In this document: piece by piece, positions 12,525-24,215 of the stretch
How the letters are laid out: each line of letters begins with the position of its first letter
Numbering within the stretch: the stretch's first letter is position 1
NCBI GenBank assembly: GCA_037178855.1
Contig: JASJZC010000005.1
Coordinates: forward strand, 3,410,001-3,474,000
Length of the DNA stretch: 64,000 nucleotides
DNA from: Oscheius sp. JU75
Taxonomy: Eukaryota; Nematoda; Chromadorea; Rhabditida; Rhabditidae
Direction: 5' to 3'
Notes under the pieces: generated by a model
Database searches by the model: none
Told to the model about the DNA's origin: nothing
What the model saw: the letters and a program-made list of their open reading frames with translations, nothing else
Position numbers and translations under genes: made by a program

Positions 12525-14223
12525 TTAGTTCTGGCCTGCTGGCTGGCTTTGTCCTCTGAATCCTCCTCGACCGCCTCTTCCTCTGAATCCGCCATTGTTG
12601 AAACCGCGGAATCCGCCTCGGAAAGCACCACGTCCATTGTTATTGAATCCCCGAGATTCGTAGGCCTTCTGCTCGCCGACATTGAGTTCGCCATCGTGTC
12701 CGAAAGCAGGGACGCTCAAATTCAAGCGGAAAAGATCTCCGCGATCCTGAAATTGAGTTTAATTGACGAAAACAGTACGGAAACATACGCCTTTGCCGGA
12801 GGTGGCGGCCAAGACCTTCTGGACGTCAGCGGCGTTCTTCATAACGACGAAAGCATAAGCAGTGCCAGAGGTTTCACCGGGTCGTCCGAGCGCCTTAGGG
12901 GGAACAGATACGTTTTCAACTTCACCAAACTCTAAACAGCTTCGAATGTTTTCAGCAAATAAGAGAACTGACTGGAAAAGGCGTCCTTCAAATCACTTTC
13001 AACGGCGGCGGCATTCTCAGGGATGATGTTTCTCTGTATTCCACCGATGAAAAGGGTCCTCTCGGTGGCTTCTTTTCGTCCAACTGAAATGATAATGATG
13101 AAATGGCGGATATGAACAAAAGTGTACCGGGCGAATCAGATTTTTCCTGAGGTTTGGCAGTAGGGGTTTGCTTGGCCGGAGTGTTCTTCGGCTGCATAGG
13201 ACGAGGTGCATTTGTTTGAGACGCAGGAACAATAGTGACGGAAGTCTTAGCGTTTGAACCGCCTCCTACCAGGTTAGCCCAGGTTTTCGGTCCAGATGGA
13301 ACAGGAGGAACTTCGACAGTCTCGATGACCTTGGAAGGTTCCTCCTTCTTCTTCGGGGTGGGCTCTTCCTTTCTCGGAGTATGGCGCTTTGTGGGACGTT
13401 CTAAATTTCTCAATCTACAAAAGAGCTAAGTAATTATACCTTCGTGGGCGCTCTGCTCCTCAACCGGGTTCTTCGGCTTCGTCGGCGTTCCTTGAAGAAT
13501 TGGAGTCTCAGTCTTACCGGTGTCCGTACGCTTGTGACCATTGAGCTGAGGCGGTTGAGCGGCGGGGACGGTCTGAAACTGTAGAGTACCAAATCATTCA
13601 AACACGAACAAAACCTTCTCAACGGCAACCTGGGCTACAGCGGGTTGCAAGGTAGGAGAGGGCGAAATGGTGGGAGTAGTCGACTTGGAATCCTCCTTGG
13701 AGGGAAGGAAGACAAGATCGCAGAACATGAACGCATCGTTCTGGATGTAGTATTTCTTCAGTCCCTGGGAGGCCAGCAGGAAGGTCTGGGTGAAGCGACG
13801 ACCCGAAATCTCGCCAAAGACGAGGATCATGATGTTCTTGTTGTTTTCGATAGTGGCTCCTTTGATAGTGTGGACTTTGATGCGGGTGGAGTTCTCGGTC
13901 TTCATATGCTCCTCGAGAGCACGACCAATTCTCTAAAAAATAAAATGTAGCATTAGAAGCAAGAAAAGACACCTCCTGTCCGGTAACTTGGGGATTTTCG
14001 TTCATCAGCAGGGTAGATTCGTGTCCGTAGAACTTGTGGACAGTCTTGGGTTCCTCGCAAAGCACCTGGTAATACTGCTTAGCAAATGCACTGGCGATTT
14101 CTAAAATATACAATGAGCTGCTCTACCGCTGAAAAAATTACCCTGAACACTAGGGTCGGCGATTGAGGGCTCCTTATTCTGGAGGTTAGCTCCCATGATT
14201 CCGTCAACAACAGACATGGTCAT
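12525..14223 (-). CDS. G3BP/Rasputin-like RNA-binding protein (NTF2 + RRM + RGG)
   Basis: Stress-granule nucleator family; binds RNA and ubiquitin-pathway partners in the cytoplasm. Domains in order: NTF2-like (EIASAFAKQYYQVLCEEP, FYGHESTLL, KVHTIKGATIENNKNIMILV and FMFCDLVFLPSK), a long Pro/Lys/Thr-rich disordered middle, an RRM with RNP2 TLFIGGI and RNP1-like GTAYAFVVM, and an RGG/FRGG tail (repeated GGFRG ending GQSQPAGQN). The length of about 470 residues and the order NTF2-linker-RRM-RGG match G3BP1. ATG 14223 (MTMSVVDGIMG) follows a TTTTTCAG acceptor two bases upstream, so there is either a 5' UTR intron or trans-splicing. The first coding intron joins VQ|EIAS in phase. In nematodes the counterpart is called GTBP-1. 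Confidence 0.9.
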
Positions 14224-15464
14224 TCCTGAAAAATCAAGATAAGAAAATGAGTAAATGGTAAGCAAGAACCAATTTTGAACAAAAGTTTGAACCGCACTTT
14301 TATGGGCAACAAGAGAGAAGTTTTCAAGCGATAACTCGAAAGAAAAAAAAAGAAGAAAGAAAAAGAGTATTATCTTGTTTCAAAGCACGTTTACGATGAA
14401 ACTGCTTAGAAGGACCAACTATAGTGTTCCAAAATAATAGAGCATTTTACAAACGGTCGCCGTAAAAAGCGTGCTATTCTGAGCGTTTCCAAAGTTCTCT
14501 GAAAAAAACAAAACTTCGGACAAGATGAAAGAAATGTCTTGAAAATTTGAAAGTATTCATAACGCCGCGCGTTTTTAGTCGGGATGGTTTGAAAAATGAT
14601 ATTATTTTTTGAACAGACTTTACTGAAACAAAAGTTTCGAGAAAGCGGATGCAATTGCGAAACAGGAAAAAACGAAAAGGTGAGATAAAGAAGACCGCCA
14701 ATTTCAAATGGAGAAATCTTAGCACCCGCTACGGTGTTGAGACGGGTCTTGCCGCGACTCTCATTCTGTCGGTGGTGAGCGTTTTCTTCGCGGTGCGTAC
14801 GCAACGCGTCCGACCCGTTTGAAAAGGTCGTCGCACATACAGCGGCCGAAAACAGCACTTTTCCACGGACGCCTTCTCGGAGAGACAGGCGTAGTCGCGC
14901 GCTTCAAACTTTTTCTGGAGACTAATAGGTCCCATACATTCATTTTAGCACTAGCTCCTATTAAAAATTGTGTTATTGGAAAAAGGGGCACTATCGATCC
15001 AAGGCTGTCGATTTTCACTTGAATCTACAGTTAATCTGCCGTTAGATCGAGTAGTGGAAACAGATATGATCGTTATTTCACATCATTTTGAAGCGTTTGT
15101 GAGGCTTTTGGAGTGACTCTTGAGTGTTTTTTTTTAGAACGGACCACGCACATGACTGACACATGAAACATAAAAAATAGTTCTAGGGTTACAAACTGTT
15201 TCGATCAGTTTGACACACGTCTGTAAATAGTTGTTTGCGAAAGGTTGAACAAGACAAAAAAGTTGGAACGACTTGGAGAAAAAAATCGGTATTGGAAATT
15301 TGCAAGAAATTTTTTTGGCGCCCTTCCGATAACGGTCTATACAGCTTTTGGGCGCGGTTCGAATTTCCTTTAATTGTTTTTTTCTCCTCTCAATCTCCAT
15401 TTCTTTCCTTCAGTTATGGTATACTCATTACAAGTTTCAGGATAAGAACCAAACAAAAGCAGCG
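14224..15464. other. Divergent promoter interval between G3BP-like and BRM genes
   Basis: About 1.24 kb with no convincing gene. It is A/T-rich with poly-A/poly-T runs at 14340-14360 and 15128-15136, plus GC-richer patches near 14750-14920. Minus-strand open frames at 14406-14858 and 14761-15018 have no family resemblance. Just before the BRM ATG there is TTTCAG at 15435-15440, a likely splice or trans-splice acceptor. Confidence 0.5.
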
Positions 15465-18400
15465 ATGAGCCGGCCTGCGTTTGAGCAGTTCACTGGTTGG
15501 TTTGACCTATGAGCTTGTCTAGATAAAATAATTTAGCTCAACCAGCGCAGCCAGCCGGTGACTTCGCGATTCAGACGCCAATCGGTTCAAATGGAGACTC
15601 AGTATCAGAACAAGCCCAGGAGCTGACGATTGCCAAGCTAGAGAATACAATTGCCAGCATGGAAGATCAACAGCTGCAGGATGACCCTCGCTACGCCAAA
15701 GTCCAACAGTTGAAGTCCAGACTAACAGGTTTGTTAGCTGATTTCTATTTTTTTATTTCGCTGTTTAGGAGTTCCAATGGAATCTTCTCCTACTGGGCAG
15801 GTGTCGCCGGTACCTACGCAGCCGCAGCAAGCGGCAACTTCTCAACAGCTCAATCAAATCCGTGCCCAGGTCGAAGCTTACAAACGCTTGGCTCGCAATG
15901 AGCCCCTTCCGCCCAATGTTGCTGCCGAAGCCATTATTCTCAAGCCGAAGAACACGAACCTTCTTCCGGAACCGTATGAGTACAGTGGTAAAACGGAAAC
16001 GGGAGAAAAACTTCCTTACGATCTCATGAAGGTAATTTCAACCAGCTGTTTTGTCAGTTACAATCGTTTCAGGTTCTACAGCTCCATACTCAACGTTGTA
16101 ATCGGCCAACGACAATGCCTGTCCCGAAAGGAATGGATCCCATGTCGATCATGAAGGAGCGAGAACACAGGTTTTATCGTACGCACTTATTCATCTACCT
16201 CGTTTCAGACTGCAAAACCGCATGGGTCTCCGCATTCGAGAGCTCAGTGATCTTCCTGCCGACATGGCTCCCAATCTTCGAATCAAGGCTGAAATTGAAC
16301 TGAGGGCTTTACGACTTGCTAATCTCCAGACCCAGGTAACATAATGAGCCGCTGTTTAATACCATTCTTTGAAGGTTCGTCAAGAAATTCTTGGAGCCTT
16401 GAAGAAGGATACGACTCTGGAAACGGCTCTGAACCCGTACGCCTATCGGAGAGTGAAGCGCCAGACGTTGCGCGAAGCTCGCGTGACGGAGAAGTTGGAG
16501 AAGCAGCAAAAACTCGAGATTGAAAGGAAGAAGAGGCAGAAGCACGTTGACCTGATGGCAGCCATTCTTCAACACGGCAGAGAGTTCAAGGAGTACCACA
16601 GGTTTATTACACATGTATTGTTTATATAGATAAACAGGAACAATTTGCTGAAGCAGCAGAAGATGAAGAAGGCTGTCGTCACGTGGCATCAGAACAACGA
16701 ACGCGAGCGCAAGAAGGACGAGGCCAAGAACGAGAAACTCCGTATGCAGAAACTCATGCAGGAAGACGAGGAAGGATATCGTGCTCTGCTCGACGAGAAA
16801 AAGGTTACTTGTATCGGGTATGCATTTTGTACTATTAATTTCAGGATCAACGTCTGGTCTATCTCCTGCAGCAAACTGATGAGTACATTGACAGTCTGTG
16901 CAATCTTGTACGTCAGCATCAGACCACGGAAAAGAAGAAGAAGAAGGACGAGAAGCGCCGTGTCAAGATGGAAGGTAGTCTTTCTCAGTTTCGCAGTACA
17001 TGACTATTTTTAGACTTTGAAGCCCGTGTTCATGTGCGCGAGATTGCCACTGGACGTATGCTAACAGAAGACGAGTGTCCCAAACCAGACGAAGTGGAGA
17101 CATGGCTCGAGACTCATCCTGGCCATGAAATCGTCCCTCGCGATCAGCTGTCCGATGATTCCGACTCTGATGATGATATCGCTCCAGCACCAGAAGAACC
17201 GAAGGTAGAAGACGACGAATATGCTGGAATGGACGAGGAGGCCAAGGCCAAAGCCATCATCGAGAAGGCCCGTAACGAGGAGGATGAGTACGACCAGAAG
17301 ACGAGAAAGCAGATGGCCGACTACTATGCTACAGCACATCGAATCAAGGAGAGAGTCGTCCAACAGCATCCATCCATGGGCGGTGGAAATCCGAATCTCC
17401 AGCTGAAACCGTACCAAATATCCGGACTCGAATGGATGGTCTCCCTCTACAACAACAATCTCAACGGAATCCTTGCTGACGAAATGGGACTTGGCAAGAC
17501 TATTCAGGTTTTCCGATCGTTCTATAGTCTCTGAACAATGATTTCAGACGATTTCCCTGGTTACTTACCTGATGGAAATCAAGCAAAACAACGGCCCCTT
17601 CCTCGTAATTGTACCGCTGTCCACCATCTCCAATTGGCACATGGAATTCGAAAAATGGGCTCCCAATGTCGTAAAGATTGTGTACAAAGGGAACCGAGAT
17701 GCCAGAAGACGAGTCGAGCAAATCATTCGGAGAGGATCCTTCAATGTGCTCTTGACCACGTACGAATACGTAATCAAGGAGAAAGCTCTGCTCGGAAAGG
17801 TACTTTAATCTTGTTTTAGTTACTACTGTTTTTTTTAGATTCGTTGGAAGTACATGATCATCGACGAGGGCCATCGTCTAAAGAATCACAACTGCAAGCT
17901 GACTCTTATGTTGAACGGCTACTTCCATGCCCAACACAGACTGTTGCTGACCGGAACACCTCTCCAAAACAAACTTCCGGAGCTGTGGGCTCTGCTGAAC
18001 TTCCTTTTGCCCTCGATCTTCAGTTCTTGCGGAACTTTCGAGCAGTGGTTCAATGCTCCATTCGCTACGACTGGGGAAAAAGTCGAGCTGAACCAAGAAG
18101 AGACTATGCTGATCATTCGACGTCTGCACAAGGTACTTCGACCGTTCCTCCTTCGTCGTCTCAAGAAAGAAGTCGAGTCGCAGCTGCCTGACAAAACGGA
18201 ATACGTCATCAAGTGTGACATGTCAGCTCTGCAGAAGATTCTGTACAAGCACATGAAGAACGGTCTTCTCATCGACAGCAAGCAGTCGACCGGAGGTCGT
18301 GCTCTGATGAACACAATTGTGCACTTGCGCAAACTCTGCAATCATCCCTTCCTCTTCCATAACATCGAAGATTCTTGCGTCGAATACTGGAAGAGAGAAG

Positions 18401-20367
18401 GCAGTGTAACCGGGTATGCTGTTTCAGGTTTTTCATCAGAAAGACAAAATTTAGGCAAGATCTTTTCCGTGTTGCCGGTAAACTGGAGCTGTTGGACCGA
18501 ATTCTGCCCAAGCTGAAAACTGGTGGTCATCGCGTGCTTATGTTCTTCCAAATGACTGCAATGATGACGATTGCCGAGGATTTCTTTAACTACAGAGGTA
18601 AACAATTCCTAATTTCTGCAATATTGTCAGTTTAGGCTGGAGATATCTCCGTCTCGATGGAAGTACCAAACCGGACGAGCGTGGTCAGCTTCTGGAAATG
18701 TACAACGCTCCGGACAGCGAGTACTTCCTCTTCATGCTGTCGACCAGAGCTGGAGGACTCGGTCTGAATCTTCAAACTGCCGATACCGTCATCATTTTCG
18801 ATTCTGACTGGAATCCTCACCAGGTTCGGTTTTTTGTATCGTATTTACTAACCACCTTTTCCAGGATATGCAAGCTCAGGATCGTGCCCATCGAATCGGT
18901 CAGAAGAGAGAAGTCCGTGTGTTGCGTCTCATCACGGCCAATTCAGTGGAGGAGAAAATTTTGGCAGCTGCTCGTTACAAGCTGAACGTCGACGAGAAAG
19001 TCATCCAAGCCGGAAAGTTCGATCAAAAGTCGACCGGTATCGAACGAAAGCAGATGCTCGAGCAGATCATTCGAGCCGAGGGTGAAGACGATGAAGACGA
19101 CGATGTTCCTGACGACGAGACGATCAATCAAATGATTGCCAGGAGTGAGGACGAGTTCAACATGTTCCAGTCTCTCGACATCGATCGTCGACGCGAAGAA
19201 GCGACGTCACTTCACCGACGGCCACGTCTAATGGAAGACTCGGAGATTCCACCGGATATCATCCAGAAATCTGATGAATTCGAACAGCTGGAGAGACAGC
19301 AAGCTGAGGGAGCTCCGCTAACTAGAGACGACAGTGGTGGACGCAGAAAGCGCAAGGAAGTCGATTATTCCCATGATTTGATGTCCGATGAGCAATTCCT
19401 CAAGCAAATTGATGACATCGAAGAGGAGGACGAGAGACCCAGGAAGAAAAAGAAGAAGCGCAATGAAGATGAAGACGATGATCGAAAGCCGAAGGCCAGC
19501 GACGAATTGCAAAACCAGATGACGATAGTAGACTTCTTTCTTGCTAACCACTAACCTTTCGTTTTCAGATATTTGATAGACTGACGACTTTCCAAAACAC
19601 TGAAGGAGATGTCATTGCTGAGCCGTTCATGGAATTGCCGACACGAAAAGAGCTGCCCGACTACTACGAATACATTAAAAATCCTCTCGATTTCAACAAA
19701 ATGAAGCGCAAGTTGGACAAACGACGCTATCCCTCACTCCAGGAATTCGCCAAAGACGTTTTCCTGATTACCTCCAACTGTCAGGTTCCCTATTTCTTAT
19801 GACTGGAAAAGAACTTTTTTTCAGACTTACAATGCCGACGATAGCGAGATCTTTGCCAGTTCAATTCTTCTCGAGACGGCCTTCTCGAAGTTGACTGGCC
19901 TGTCCAAAGAGGCCATCCAGGAGTACCAGGCCCGACAGAATGAGCAGGCTGCTGCCGCCGCCGCTGCTTCGGAAGCTTCCACTTCCGCTATGAACGAGGT
20001 TTGTTTAATGTTCCTTTTGATCAGATTTCTTGTGAGAAAGTAGATTCAATGTTACAGGGACCTCCACAAACCTTTATGCAAAACCAACAATCATTTGGCC
20101 ATCACAGCATGCATCCTGGCCCAAGTGGATGGCCTGGATTTTGAAACGGCAGGAATTTAGCTATTGAGCTCCTTTCCTTTTGTTCTGTCCCTACTTGCCT
20201 AACCTTTTGTGGCGTCGCTCGCGTACTAAAGCTATATTTGTACCCTCTGTTAACAAAAAGTAGCAAAAAAAACCATCTAAATTTTTCAGGACAGCCAAAG
20301 CTCGGGCACTTCTCGGCGAAAAGTTCGTACACCACGTCAACGCGATATGGACGAGGACTCTGATTGA
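15465..20367 (+). CDS. BRM/BRG1-type SWI/SNF ATP-dependent chromatin remodeller
   Basis: Catalytic subunit of BAF/PBAF; slides and ejects nucleosomes using ATP. Domain order is complete: QLQ region ([20 protein letters not shown]), HSA helix ([20 protein letters not shown]), BRK-like and acidic linker, SNF2 ATPase with Walker [22 protein letters not shown] (DEGH box), [10 protein letters not shown], helicase C with [16 protein letters not shown] and [10 protein letters not shown], SnAC region ([15 protein letters not shown]), and a bromodomain ([22 protein letters not shown]). About 16 exons, introns near 40 nt, about 1,330 residues. ATG 15465 (MSRPAFEQF). The last exon used here, 20290-20367 ([14 protein letters not shown]...DEDSD), competes with another terminal exon at 20058-20144. 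The nematode counterpart is SWSN-4. HSD17B10 follows 227 nt downstream on the same strand. Confidence 0.95.
20058..20144 (+). other. Alternative terminal exon of the BRM gene
   Basis: After the exon ending ...SAMNE (donor at 19998/19999, phase 0), GTTACAG at 20051-20057 opens an 87-nt exon in the same phase. It encodes [18 protein letters not shown] and a short Pro/Gly tail, then stops at TGA 20142-20144. The next acceptor, at 20289, opens a different in-phase terminal exon. Both have a good acceptor and their own stop. Confidence 0.6.
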
Positions 20368-20594
20368 GCTACCAGTCGCAAGACATGCATCTTCCACGAT
20401 CTTGATCTAATTTCAGCTAACTATGTTTCAACTTCTTAAATACTACATTGTTCCCCCTGATCTATGTACCACCCCCAATGTGTATAATTGCAAGTCGATA
20501 AATATACCTGTGTTTTATCTGATTCTTCGTCTCGGTTTTGTAGCCATAATGGTATTTTACTTTCGGGCAAACTTTTTTCATCGAAAAGCATCAG

Positions 20595-21502
20595 ATGTCA
20601 GTACTTCGGTCGACGAAAGGTCTGGTCGCCCTAGTTACCGGAGGAGCCTCCGGACTGGGAAAGGGCACTGTTGATACCCTGGTAAAAGCCGGAGCTCGTG
20701 TCGCCATTCTCGATCTACCCAATTCAAAGGGAAGTGAACTGGCCAAGGAGTATGGAAAGAATGCTATTTTCACTCCCGCAAATGTATTTACTGTCTTCAT
20801 TTTGTTACAAACAAATGGATCCTAGGTGACTTCGGAAGCCGACGTGAAAGCAGCATTCGACGAGGTCAAAAAGTCGTTTGGACAAGTGGACGCCGTTGTC
20901 AACTGTGCTGGAATCGCTTACGCCTTCAAGTTGTACAGTGTGTCCAAGAAAAAGATGGTCGAAATGGACAAAATCCAGAAAACAATGGAGGTCAGATTAG
21001 TTTTTTTAAATAATAAAACTTTTCATTTTACAGGTAAATGTGCTAGGCACATTCAACGTCATCCGCCATGGAGTTGCCTTGATGTGCGAAAGAGAAAAGG
21101 ACGAGTTCGGTCAGAGAGGAGTTTTCATCAGCACAGCCTCAGTGGCTGCCTTCGACGGACAGACTGGCCAGTCTGCTTATTCGGCTTCGAAGGGAGCTAT
21201 CGTCGGAATGACCCTTCCTCTTGCTCGTGATTTCGCCGACGACGGAATTCGATTCATGGCCATCGCACCTGGTCTTTTCGATACTCCTCTCCTTTCTGGA
21301 CTGCCAGAAAAGGTAGTTCATTTATCATTTCCTTGGAAATAGTTCTTTGCAGGTCAAAACATTTCTATCACAGCTGGTTCCAAACCCGTCCAGAATGGGA
21401 AGTCCCAACGAGTACGGAGCTCTCGTGCAACACATCATCGAGAACCGATACCTGAACGGAGAAGTCATTCGACTCGACGGTGCTCTCCGTATGCCCCCGT
21501 AA
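20595..21502 (+). CDS. 3-hydroxyacyl-CoA dehydrogenase type 2 (17-beta-HSD10, SDR family)
   Basis: Mitochondrial short-chain dehydrogenase acting in isoleucine and branched fatty-acid breakdown with NAD+; in animals also part of mitochondrial RNase P. Seen: the cofactor motif [14 protein letters not shown], acidic [20 protein letters not shown], the active site STASVAAF...[17 protein letters not shown] (Ser, YxxxK), [16 protein letters not shown], and the C-terminus [20 protein letters not shown]. Identity to human HSD17B10 is evident along the whole length. Three short introns (after PAN, after TME and after PEK) are in phase. The start is [17 protein letters not shown], so the family's short N-terminus is intact. 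A TCAG lies directly before the ATG. It sits 227 nt after the BRM gene and could be a downstream operon gene. Confidence 0.96.
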
Positions 21503-21568
21503 TCTTTCCGCAAAATCCGGTCTAGGCTTTTTTTCCTTATTTGCGAATAAGAAAATGACAAAGATTTC

Positions 21569-21574
21569 AATAAA
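21569..21574 (+). terminator. Poly(A) signal AATAAA
   Basis: AATAAA 67 nt after the HSD17B10 stop codon. Confidence 0.6.
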
Positions 21575-22363
21575 GATGGGTTAACTTTTTTCAAATGCTG
21601 TCTACGATGTTGGAGGTAACGCTTTGTTTGAGAAAAGGCGTGCCTGCTAGTCATTTTTGTATTTAGACGCTGTCATGCAGGGCTTATTGTGAGGGGAGGG
21701 GGTTAGTAACTTTTGTTCACAAAATTTACTAACCTCTTATTGAACGGATATGGGAAGTCCACATAGCAATACGTCAAGGCAAAAATCTTCCGACTCTAAC
21801 CAATGAATACAAAAGCGGGAAAGCTTGTGAACCTCATTGATATTCTTTTGAGGCATGTAATATGTTCCCGTCATTGAATGCTCAAAACGAAAGAGCTCAA
21901 ACTGGACTGTTTCTGTGGCTGCCAGACCAAACAAAAGTAGTGAGTAGTATGGTGTGCTTATGTTTATTGAATAAGCATTCAGCAGATCTCGAAATGCCTC
22001 GGGATAAGAGGAGCAACAGGACCTCCAAATATCGGGTAAAGGTAGAAGTAGATCGGTCAACGTACGAATGTTTAGGAGAAGGTACGCATAAGGTTCGCCA
22101 TATTTTTTCTTCTTGCAGATCACAACAAGAAAGACCTTGTCGGGATTGGGAACGAGAATTATTGTTTACGTTTCAGAAGAAGAATGGGTAGATGTTATGC
22201 GGTCCAACAGAATGAAAGAATGAAAAGGGCAGGATCGAAGCTGGCTCGTTAAACTTCATTTTCCAACAGCTTTTTAAAGAGGTAGTCTGTCTGTAGGTGG
22301 AGGCTTGAATGCTAGAAAACGTAGAACTACCTGTGTATGAGGGACGTTAACAATTTAGTTGGA

Positions 22364-22420
22364 TGACTCGACTCGGTTCGATTCCGGGTCAAACTCGTGT
22401 CGAAATTTTTGACTCGACGA
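22364..22420. repeat. GACTCGA-rich degenerate repeat
   Basis: Several copies of GACTCGA/ACTCG-like words (GATGACTCGACTCGGTTCGA, then GACTCGACGA). The same words make up the core of an intron at 31558-31642, about 9 kb away. Confidence 0.55.
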
Positions 22421-22504
22421 AAAGCTGGAGTATAGTTAACAATTAACAACAGGAAAGAAAGCATCCCTTGTTGATCAGAACAGTTTATGTCTCTCTAGGC
22501 TGGA

Positions 22505-23296
22505 TCACTTCTTCGCGATGTCTTCATCTTTTTTCTGTTCCTTCTTTTCTCCCTCCTTCTCCGTCAGATTGTTCTTCTTCTGTTCATTGTCGGGACTCAA
22601 AGCCGTCTTAATTTCTATCTCGACTTCGGTCTTCTCACTTCGCTGAGTTGTCTCATTTGTCGTCTCCGCCTCCTTTCTGCTCGGTTTGGCCTCAGTCTTC
22701 TCACTGGATTGAGTCGCCTGACTCTTCTCGTCATACTCCTCGATGGCTGTCAGCGGGAGCTTGCTCAGTTCCTTGATTCCATGTACCTCGGCTGCTCCTC
22801 CCTCCGTCTTGTACTCTTCTGGCAGCTCGCGTCCGGATGCCTTGTAGATAGCTTCGATGATCTTGTTGTGTTTCATTTGAGGGTCGAGTCGCGAACTACA
22901 GACAGACGGCGGCTGTACTTTGTGTACCGTCTCTCCTCTCAGATCGTCGATATCCACTGCAGTGGACGGCTCCTCGTCCGACTTCTGGGCATCCTTGCTC
23001 AAATCCTGTCTGGTCTGCGTCTTTCTTGGGATCCATCGCGCCGGCGGATGACTCTTTGCTGACTCTGAACTTTAACTTAGACTGAAAAGAGGACAAGACC
23101 CACTGGGCACACCACTACGATTTCTGTTGTCGAAGTAGCAGGCGACAGCCAGAGCCGCGATGAGGATGGTAGCAGCCGAACTGGCGATTCCTAAAGCCAA
23201 AGGAGACATGTAGCCGAACAGGAGATGTTCTCGGCTCGTCTTGAAGGCCAGGACGGCGGTAGCCGAGAGCAGCAGAAATAGAAGCAACTTGGTCAT
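22505..23296 (-). CDS. Unrecognised single-pass membrane protein with charged Lys/Glu-rich tail
   Basis: I do not recognise the family. ATG 23296 begins a signal peptide (MTKLLLFLLLSATAVLAF), then comes a short loop, one membrane helix (MSPLALGIASSAATILIAALAVA is the hydrophobic stretch, about residues 30-52), CYFDNRNRS, and a 170-residue cytoplasmic-type region. A 48-nt phase-1 intron ends in AAGTTCAG and joins NRNRS to ESAKSHPPARW. The distal part is low complexity, full of Lys, Glu, Thr and Ser (SEKTEVEIEIKTALSPDNEQ; ends KKDEDIAKK). About 230 residues; TGA at 22505. A single-pass receptor-like or scaffolding role is only inference. Confidence 0.65.
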
Positions 23297-23536
23297 GGAA
23301 GAACTTGATACAACTGACTTTCCATTAGAAGTAGACGATTGGCTGACATGTCTTGTCCTGTCAAGTTCAGCCCACAGGAAACTGGATAACAACTTTTTTT
23401 TAGTATCTACTCATCAAACGCAGTAAGTTTGAAAACTAAAACACATAGTGGTTGGATCGCTTGAGTCAGTCATTTACACAAACCGTCTGCAGTCGGAGCT
23501 TTGCGGATATTCGTACACAGGGTTCTCCAGTCCAAA

Positions 23537-24077
23537 ATGGACGAATTCCTCGAGATATTCCAACTTCTCGATTCAAATCCAATTGAGTCTGCTGTAGAAA
23601 CAACCAGCAGTCCTAATGTTACTGTTCCAATCGATGCCATTACCGTAAGTCTCTCGAACACAGTCTGATAACGTGAAATATGTGAGAGTCCCAATAGCAA
23701 CATTCACCGTTTACTCTGTTCTTTTTTCTCGATTTGTCGACGCAGAAAGACTCACGTTAGACGAGTTGAACTCTGTGGGACAGTCTTACGGTAATGGTCT
23801 TTTCAGTATGCTCAACAGCGTACTTCCGAGAAGATTCCACATTCCCTATGTCTGTGCGGAGCAGAAAGTTTGTTGCCATATCTTCCGCAATCCAAGAATC
23901 ATACAGGAAACTGTTCGAGAAGCAACGCAGTCAAATCACCCGACCAATGGATCAGAAGCTCTTGCCAAATTCTCAGTAAAACGTGTTCGTCTGGTAAATG
24001 TACAAAGACCTTGTCTACCAAAGTTTCAGAGAAAGGAGCACAGCTTTCTATCGAAGAAAATGAAAAAGAGACGTTGA
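23537..24077 (+). CDS. Unrecognised basic protein (first junction unresolved)
   Basis: Exon 1 reads MDEFLEIFQLLDSNPIESAV to ACC at 23644, with a consensus GTAAGT donor. A clear pyrimidine-rich acceptor (CGACGCAG, about 23746) opens a frame reading RLTLDELNSVGQSYGNG. A 36-nt in-frame intron (23995-24030) then leads to a basic tail (RKEHSFLSKKMKKRR) and TGA 24075-24077. An AATAAA at 24089 follows. The problem is that exon 1 ends in phase 0 while the second exon needs one base, so either a small exon or a non-consensus donor is missed, or exon 1 belongs elsewhere. The C-terminal KKMKKRR looks like a nuclear localisation signal. No family was recognised. Confidence 0.45.
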
Positions 24078-24088
24078 TTCGTTTCTCC

Positions 24089-24094
24089 AATAAA
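24089..24094 (+). terminator. Poly(A) signal AATAAA
   Basis: AATAAA 11 nt after the TGA at 24077; supports the end of the upstream gene and a separate start for the next one at 24216. Confidence 0.6.
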
Positions 24095-24215
24095 TGTTGT
24101 TTTCCAACCGAGCGTACCTGGTTCGATTCATACTCCGCCCTCCGATCGATGGCAGGAAGAGACTGTCTCCATAGAAACCGCGCCGTTCATTATCCGACTG
24201 TTACTGCCAGTCGTA

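Larger units (their letters stand above)
21503..22504. other. Intergenic interval with a GACTCGA-type repeat
   Basis: Convergent-gene spacer of about 1 kb. A minus-strand frame at 21737-22123 starts without ATG and resembles nothing I know. A GACTCGA-rich patch lies at 22364-22420. A G-rich run (about 21691-21705) is also present. No tRNA cloverleaf could be folded around the GGTTCGATTCC at 22375. Confidence 0.45.

Noticed and set aside
14406-15018. Minus-strand open frames in the G3BP/BRM spacer
   Set aside because: No family motif, no phase-compatible introns, composition follows local A/T richness.
20160-20289. Idea that the BRM gene ends only at 20144
   Set aside because: The second acceptor at 20289 opens an equally in-phase exon with a stop, so both were kept.
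21737-22123. Minus-strand frame downstream of HSD17B10
   Set aside because: No ATG at its start, no introns, no resemblance; likely chance in a noncoding spacer.
22364-22385. GGTTCGATTCC as a possible tRNA B-box
   Set aside because: No acceptor or anticodon stems can be formed around it; it is part of a GACTCGA repeat.
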